This document shows, in pieces, positions 57,427 through 64,000 of a DNA stretch of 64,000 nt (positions within the stretch are counted from its first letter, which is position 1; every line of letters begins with the position of its first letter). The stretch comes from Allomyces arbusculus (lineage: Eukaryota > Blastocladiomycota > Blastocladiomycetes > Blastocladiales > Blastocladiaceae). The position numbers and the translations under genes are program-made. Location: positions 124,001 through 188,000 of the forward strand of contig JADHYV010000030.1 in assembly GCA_027604705.1 (NCBI GenBank), read 5' to 3'. The notes beneath the pieces were generated by a model, which did not search any database, was not told the origin of the DNA, and was given only the letters and a program-made list of their open reading frames with translations.

Positions 57427-58467
57427 GTTAAAACAACAGATACTATTGCATTGTTGCCACATTGACGCTTGGCTCTTTGCGCTTGCAGTCCACTTCGTCA
57501 CTTAGGGCTGCTGGCCCAAAGGTCTCACGTCAACCTCTAATCGACTGACAGGCAGCAAACGCGTCACGTGTGCATGTGTACCTCAATCTTTTGTCCAAGC
57601 TAATGCGCTGTGATTTGGGTGTAAAAGGGTGCCGACCACGACAGGCGTGGCCAACGGTGTTTATTGCCAGGAAAAACAGGCGAACGCAACAACACGACAA
57701 CCATTTAACACGACGCGCGTCGCGCCAGCAGACAGGGGCGGCGGCCGCAGCGAGAGCGACTGCGGGCCGCGCGGCCTGCACGCTGCTGCGCGACAGCCTG
57801 GGCGAGGTCGTGCTACGTGAGCGTGGTCGCGCGCCATTGCAGAGCACCAATATGATGTGCCATTCCACATCACGAGCAGACTTGGAAGGCCCCCAGTTTT
57901 TGGCCAATGCCGCGTCTTGAAGAAAGACATTTTTCATACCGCCCAGATCTGTACGTATGTCTCAAATTGAAACGCAACGATTGCCGTGGTTTGGGCGACA
58001 GACGGGCATGCAGTCTGCCGAATTGCATTCAAACGCAAGGTGTTGCCCGCAGACGTGTTACGCCACCATGTGCACGCTGCACCTTTTCTTTTGTGAGTTG
58101 CATAATGCAGTCTACAGGGGGTTCGCTCGAAATGCTGGCTCCCTCCCGTTTATTTGGTGGCTCCCTGGACTTGATGCTCGTTGGTTTCGATAAACAAGCG
58201 CGTGTTGCTTGCTTCTCGCGGAAGTGGGCTGGGTGCGCATGCGTTTGGCCACGGTCCTGGCAGAAGCCGTTCGGGCCTTGCATCCCACGTCGTTCCGGTG
58301 AAGCACGGCGGCATGCGTGCGTGTCGCTAAGCTCGCATGTTGTTGCCACAACCTCTCGCAATGCACGCCGTCTGGTGAGCCCATAAAGCCCGCCCGCCCT
58401 TCCCCACACACCAATCCGCTCCAAGAGAAGTCGACGTGCGATTCGAGCCACAACACCACCACCACCA
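57427..58467. other. 1-kb spacer, nothing supported
   Basis: Open frames on the minus strand reach 135 codons but are Arg/Ala/Cys-rich without family-like blocks. No RNA gene was recognised. The end near 58467 is presumably the promoter of the first DUF1399 gene. Confidence 0.4.
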
Positions 58468-60726
58468 ATGACCGTGGACCCCTCCACCGGCGCGGCTGAC
58501 ACCGCGCCGCCCATTTACGACCAAGCTGCTGCTGCAAGAAGGAACGACGCCGGTCCACCTGCTGATTTCGCAACCGCTGTCGAAGGCGATGCTCCGCCGA
58601 ACTACGCAAGCGCGGCCCACAACCAGGACGATGGCCCAGCTGTTCTTTTGACGCAAGTCGAGGCCACGCCCGTGATCATTGACGGTTGCGTGACGCAGGC
58701 GCGCTGCGAGGCACATCTCCGCATTCTCGGTGCCTTCCATGCTCTCCAGGCACCCGACGATGAAGTCGCGGACTTGTGCGTGTTGCAGACAGTGTTTTTC
58801 GACTGATCGGACTAGTTTTCTAGCGGCTGACCGATGTGCGCGTGCTCCGCAGAATGTTCTTGTGCCGCGGTGAGATTCGATACGAGACGTGGATGCGCGC
58901 GCTCGCTCAAGCGATTCACGACGACCCCAAACTCATTGCCGCGCCGCCCCTTCCGCCCGTCGACGTTGCCATGTTCTGGTTTGCGCACATGGTCCGTGCA
59001 TCGTTTTTGTTTCCGTTTTGGTGCGAATGCCCAGTGAGCGTACGGGCTTACCTTCATGGCGTTCCTGTCCACCAGCTCTCTCCGATTCGCTACAACGACG
59101 ACATGAACCGGCTTTTTGGTGCAGCGATCCTCGACGTTGCATTCCCGCTCGAGCGCGTGGCACGTTCACCCACGCATTGGACCCACGTTCAAGAGCCGGG
59201 CCTGAAGAGCTGATGATTGTGATTCTCATATCTAGGCTCATCTCCTCAACAACGGCACCGACTGCCCGGACTCGCAAGAGTTCTGGTCGATGCGCGTGTC
59301 ACGCACCATGCCTTACAACACCTCGCCCTGGACCGCCGAGTCGATCGTCCCGCTGCACGTCATTTGCCCGAAATGCGCGCTGGCCCTCGATCCGGACGCG
59401 GACGCGTACCTGCGGTACCGGTTCAACGGCCAGCTGCTCAAGTGCGACACGTGCGCGACCGTGTTTTCCGTCAACGAAGCCTCAGCACGTCGGTTCCTCG
59501 ACGAGCTCAAGTCGGCCATGATCAAGGGCGTGCCATTCACGGCGCTCCCGGGCGTGCACACGGACCCGAAGACGCGCGTGTGGGCGGCCGACTTTTGCGG
59601 GACCGATCTCGAGCAGCTTCTGTCCGACAATGGGTGGAAACAGTTGCTCGAGAGCGACGACAAGCGCAGTGACGAGAACGACGGCAAGCCGCTGCTGAAG
59701 TGGGAGACGATTGCCACGGACGCTGTACGCCCGTCGTTCCGGGCCATCAAGTCCAAGCTGAGTAACAACAACTTGTATCGCAGTTTGCTCGCTAGCTACC
59801 GCGATATTGCGACCGGCCCGTGGTCTATGGACCTCGTGCAGGCCGTGCTGCGGCAGCGCGAGTTTACGCGCAAGATGGCCGCGACCGAGTACTCGGACCG
59901 CACGCGCCGGATCGCGACGCAGGCCACGGTCCGGTACCACAAGCTCATGCTGATGCTCGCCAAGCACAAGGGCATGTTCATGGTCCCGACGCTCGACATT
60001 GACCTGGCGTGGCACACGCACCAGCTGCACCCACAACGGTACGCGGCCTACACGCTCGACAAGCTTGGCGCGGTGCTCAACCACGACGACACGATCGAGT
60101 CACCTCGGCTCAAGGAAGGGTTCACTAAGACGGCACACGTGTGGTCCGAAATGTTTGGCGAGCCGTACGCGTGCGACGCTGCTTTCCGGTCGTACTGGAC
60201 GCCCGGCAAGGTCGCAGCGGCCACGATTGTCGCGCCCGTCGCACTCCCGCTCTTGATGCGCCGCGCGTCCAAGCACAAGTCGGCCGTCAACAAGCAAGGT
60301 GGGTGCGTGGCCCTACCTGCCGCTACCGTCACCCCGAAGTACCTTCGCCAAGCATTTGCGTTCCGCCCGCGTCGCGGTTCCAACGTGGCCCCGGTCTCGA
60401 CCAAAGCCGGCAGTTCGCGGTCGACCAATTCGGCCACGAGCCACGACGACTCGCGTCTCGACCCGCGCGTGATGCCCGCGTACTTTTATAGTGGGTGCGC
60501 CGCTGTGCAGAGTTACTTTTCGGGCGCCGCATGCGCCGGGATCGGCGCTCCCAACATGGGACTGACGGTTGGCGGCGTGGCGAGTTGCGGAGTCAACGCG
60601 CCCGCGGGATGCGGCGGCGCGTGGAGCGGAGCGGGTGGGGGCGGCGGCGGTTGTGGTGGGGGCGGCGGCGGTTGTGGGGGTGGAGGTTGTGGAGGTGGAG
60701 GTTGTGGTGGCGGTTGCGGTGGTTAG
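58468..60726 (+). CDS. Glycine-rich domain-containing (DUF1399/GRDP-like) protein, copy 1
   Basis: Four exons, 58468-58775, 58853-58991, 59076-59156 and 59236-60726, give 672 residues with matching phases. Conserved blocks are ARCEAHLRILGAFHAL, LCRGEIRYETWMRAL, PPVDVAMFWFAHM, SPIRYNDDMNRLFG and, near the middle, PTLDIDLAWHTHQLHPQRY, the WHxHxLxPxxY signature of DUF1399. An inserted pair of CxxC motifs (CPKC and CDTC) could bind zinc. The C-terminus is a run of Gly with Cys (GGGGCGGG) coded at 60640-60722. Plant GRDP proteins share the DUF1399 block and glycine-rich end and are linked to stress and development, but the molecular role is unknown. A tandem paralogue follows at 62042. Confidence 0.85.
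60640..60722 (+). repeat. GGN/TGT-type repeat coding Gly-Cys-rich tail
   Basis: In-frame repeats of ggcggtggtgg and ggttgtgg encode Gly blocks punctuated by Cys at the C-terminus of DUF1399 copy 1. Confidence 0.75.
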
Positions 60727-62041
60727 GGGAGCTGATAGGATGACAACCGCAGGGGTAGTGTGATAAATCAGAGCCAAATGCGATGTTTGAGTATATAATG
60801 TTGCGTTGGATGTTTCGGAGTTCACCACCCATTGTAGAATGGCAGAGCAGGTCCGCGCCCTCCTTGGACCTGCGCTGCCATCGTCACGTTTTTTTTGTTT
60901 GTTTGACAAATGCAATGGTCGTTTGAGTCAGGCCTTCCCCGAGCTGCAGTAACAGTTAGGCTTTGCCACTCATGATGGCGGATCTGTTTGCGTACAGATC
61001 AGCAGGGACTCAACTAAAGGCCTACATGATGATCACTTTTGCAGCTTCTTGCGTCTGCTTGAGTGGCAAACATTCTGGAATCCACGCAAGTGCAATTTTC
61101 GACTCTTTTCCTCTGTTCTCCACCTGCGAGGAGGTGGGCAACATCAATGCGATCATGAAATGTGAACCCCAGCCCACAGGAGTGCGCAGGTCGGGTCGTT
61201 TGGTGTCGTTGTTGCGCTGAGAACTGTTTCAATAATGATATGCCCGATGCTTCCGACTTGAGATCTGGTTGGTGTCAATCTGAACACAGAGAAACCAGCT
61301 GCGATCTGGACCAGAGCACCTTCGCCCAGCAAGCACTCGCATGGACAGTTTTGGCGGCGTCAATTGAGTATCCGCAAACGACTGCCGTGAGAAATGGTTA
61401 CGTAGTACTCTTGCTGATGTGACGCAGCATCCATTGGTTTTCTGTGTCATTCCACCCGGCTCTCTTTGAACAAACGCCTTCAAACGTAACAGCAAGCATA
61501 CCTGGAGCCAACGCTTTGACTCCGCGCACCAGTCTCCGAGTTGGGTCAGGGAGACTTGACCTGCCCGGCAAGACTCTTCTCCGTGCAACCTGGGCAACGC
61601 GTCGGGGTGCAAGCGCTGAAAGAGTCTGTGAAATGTTTTTCTCCATAATGCAGGTGCGAGGTGCAGGACAGTCCCGGTGTTTGCGGCCTGCAGCACTTGC
61701 GCGGCAGCTGCGTGGGTTGAGCGATGCAAACGTGTTTTGCTCCACTTCTGGCAGACCTGTGCCACCGCCTCGACGCACGCTGCTGCACACGCACACATCC
61801 GACATGCAGTCGCGGCGCAGTCACATTTGCGGCAAGAGTCCCTGGACCAGCGCGACTCGTCAGCACGCTGCACCCAGGCCACAGTCGACCGGTTGCGGTC
61901 GGGCATATGTAAAGCACGTCGCGCCCACGTCTCATTGCATTCGACACAGCAATAACAAAAGCACTCTTGGAGGCAACAACGAGCTGAAACGGCGCACTTC
62001 AAGAATCACGCCCATTAAACCGCGGTCAAGTTACCGCGAGG
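60727..62041. other. 1.3-kb spacer between the two DUF1399 genes
   Basis: The only notable content is a minus-strand frame at 61229-62002 (257 codons, TTG start) that is unusually Cys-rich in its first half, with CxxC-like pairs such as YCCVEC and SCRKCDC. No family was recognised, and it may be chance. A TATA-like gagtatataatg lies at about 60787-60799. Confidence 0.35.
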
Positions 62042-64000
62042 ATGGAGTCAGAGAGCGAGGCTCCACCAAATTTCGACCATGTTCAGAACACGACGATTGG
62101 CGCGCCGCCCATCGTTGCTGCTGCTGCTGCGGGCGATTCGACTGTGACGAGCGACGCGGGCCCGGCCGTTTTGTCGACCCAGGCCGAGGCGACACCTGTC
62201 GTCGTCGATTCGTGCGTGACGCAGGCGCGGTGCGAAGCGCATCTCCGTATTCTCGGCGCGTTCCAAGCATTGCAGGCACAAGACGATGAGATTGCCGACC
62301 TGTACGTCCATGTCGGTGCAGGTTTCGACCGAGCAATGGAGTCCCCCTGACTGCTCTGTCGTCAAAGGACGTTCTTGTGCCGCGGCGAGATTCGGTACGA
62401 GGCATGGATGCGGGCGCTCGCGCGCGAGATCCAGAGCGACCCGCAGCTTATTGCTGAGTCGCCGATTCCACCCGTCGACGTGGCCATGTTTTGGTTTGCG
62501 CACATGGTCGGTGCGGTTTCTTGCTGTTCGAGCTGGGATCGATGTTCGGGTTGCTGAATTTTGTCACGTAGCTCTCGCCGATTCGCTACAACGACGACAT
62601 GAACCGTCTATTTGGCGCGCAGATTCTGGACGTGGCCTTTCCGCTCGAGCGCATGGTTCGTTCTCCGCGACAACACTTTCGAGAGTACCGAGTGGCTTCA
62701 ACTGACCGAAAAACGGACCGAGTAGGCGCGCCAAATTCACCAAGGCACGTGGTGCAAGACCTCGCACGACTTTTGGTACTTCAAGGTTTCGCGCACCATG
62801 GCTTACGACGCGGCGCCGTGGACCGTTGAGTCGCACGTGCCGCTGCACGTGCACTGTCCGAAATGCACGCTCGCCCTCGAACCCGACGCCGATGCCTTCC
62901 TGCGGTACCGGTTCAACGGGCAGCAGCTGGCGTGCGGCGCCTGCTCGACCGTCTTCTCCGTCAACGAAGTCTCGACGCACCGGTTCCTCGACGAGATCAA
63001 GGCCGCGCTGGCCGCGGGCTTGCCCTACACGACGCTGCCGGGCGTTCACATGGACCCGACGACGCGCGTGTGGAGCGACGTGTATGGGGTCTCGGAACTG
63101 GAGCTGCTCTTGGACGATTCAAGCTGGACCACGTTGTTTGCGCCCGAGATTGAAGACCGGCTGCCGGTCTGGGAGACGGTCGCGACGGCAGCGCTGCGCC
63201 CGTCGTTCCGTGCGGTCCAGACCAAGCTGAGTAACAAGAATTTGTACCGCAGCCTGATTGCCGCGTACCGCGACATTCCCAATGGCCCGTGGTCCATGGA
63301 CCTCGTGCAGGCCGTGCTGCGGCAGCGCGAGTTTACGCGTAAGATGGCCGCGACCGAGTACTCGGACCGCACGCGCCGGATCGCGACGCAGGCCACGGTC
63401 CGGTACCACAAGCTCATGCTGATGCTCGCCAAGCACAAGGGCATGTTCATGGTCCCGACGCTCGACATTGATCTCGCGTGGCACACGCACCAGCTCCACC
63501 CGCGTCGGTACGCAGCCTACACGTTTGAGAAGCTCGGCGCGGTGCTCAACCACGACGACACGATCGAGTCGCCGCGGCTCAAGCAAGGGTTCACCAAGAC
63601 GGCACACGTGTGGCGCTCTATGTTCAACGAGCCGTACGCGTGCGACGCCGCGTTCCGGTCGTACTGGACGCCTGCCAAAGTCGCGGTCGCGACCGTCGCG
63701 GCGCCAGTCATGCTCCCGCTGCTCATGCGGCGCGCGTCCAAGCACAAGGCCGCCGTCAACAAGCAGGGCGGGTGCGTCGCCCTGCCCGGAACCGCCGTCC
63801 CACCGCAGCAGATGCGTCGTGCGTTTGCAATCCGCCCACGCAGTGCCGTTACTGCGCCTGGCACGTCGAAAAAGAGCAAGGACCGCGAATCGAAAGCCGC
63901 CACCGACCACGACGATTCCCGCGCCTACCCGCCCACTATGCCCATCTTCTTTTACAGCGCGTGCGCTGTGACCACAACCTACTTTGCCGCCGCCGCGTGC
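62042..64000 (+). CDS. DUF1399/GRDP-like protein, copy 2 (cut by the window end)
   Basis: Four exons, 62042-62301, 62368-62506, 62572-62655 and 62726 to beyond 64000, give at least 586 residues. Each intron sits at the same place and phase as in copy 1, and most blocks are the same: ARCEAHLRILGAFQAL, LCRGEIRYEAWMRAL, SPIRYNDDMNRLFG, PTLDIDLAWHTHQLHPRRY. The paired CxxC region is kept (CPKC and CGAC). The stretch from about 63283 to 63470 is almost identical in DNA to 59818-60007 of copy 1, far closer than the flanking parts, suggesting recent duplication or gene conversion there. The C-terminal glycine tail, if present, is outside the window. The N-terminal ~45 residues differ between copies. 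Confidence 0.85.

Overview
The window looks like nuclear DNA of a free-living eukaryote, most likely a flagellated (zoosporic) fungus. It is GC-rich and carries many short introns, mostly 60-95 bases. It has mitochondrial versions of tyrosyl- and leucyl-tRNA synthetase, bL21m and P5C dehydrogenase, and fungal-type regulators such as a Cbk1/Orb6-like NDR kinase. A CFAP418 (C8orf37) homologue, a protein linked to cilia, together with EXOG and a NOX2-like oxidase, points to a lineage with zoospores (Blastocladiomycota or Chytridiomycota). That placement is inference. Exons were chained by hand from reading frame, splice phase and family conservation. Most models are phase-consistent from ATG to stop, but none is backed by transcripts.

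Layout, 1-16 kb: 5' part of an XAP5/FAM50 gene, divergent from mitochondrial TyrRS; decayed F-box/leucine-rich genes flanking a small secreted protein; a small unknown gene; P5C dehydrogenase divergent from RPF2; a seven-exon ArfGAP/UBA/Q-M-rich gene of the Gts1/SMAP type; tRNA-Gly(CCC). 16-34 kb: a 1,957-residue nucleoporin combining a Nup159/Nup214-like propeller with FG repeats and five RanBP2-type zinc fingers; mitochondrial LeuRS; an NDR kinase; EXOG; tRNA-Lys(UUU); a NEDD8 protease (SENP8 type); an NADPH oxidase. 34-46 kb: bL21m, F-box remnants, eIF1AD, a tandem SCP2 protein, CFAP418, and two POLD4 (DNA polymerase delta p12) paralogues around an unrecognised gene. 46-64 kb: more F-box remnants, a 2-kb poor region, a P-type ATPase, an incompletely resolved membrane protein gene, a bZIP gene divergent from a gamma-glutamylcyclotransferase-like gene, and two tandem DUF1399/glycine-rich-domain genes, the second cut by the window end.

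The genes are mostly unrelated housekeeping functions, without an operon-like system. Repeated themes are local duplication (POLD4, the DUF1399 pair, two F-box families in all stages of decay), head-to-head gene pairs sharing 200-700 base spacers, and a shared splice-donor style, GTNCG, in about two thirds of roughly 54 inferred introns. No retrovirus-like or other viral element, CRISPR array or rRNA was recognised.
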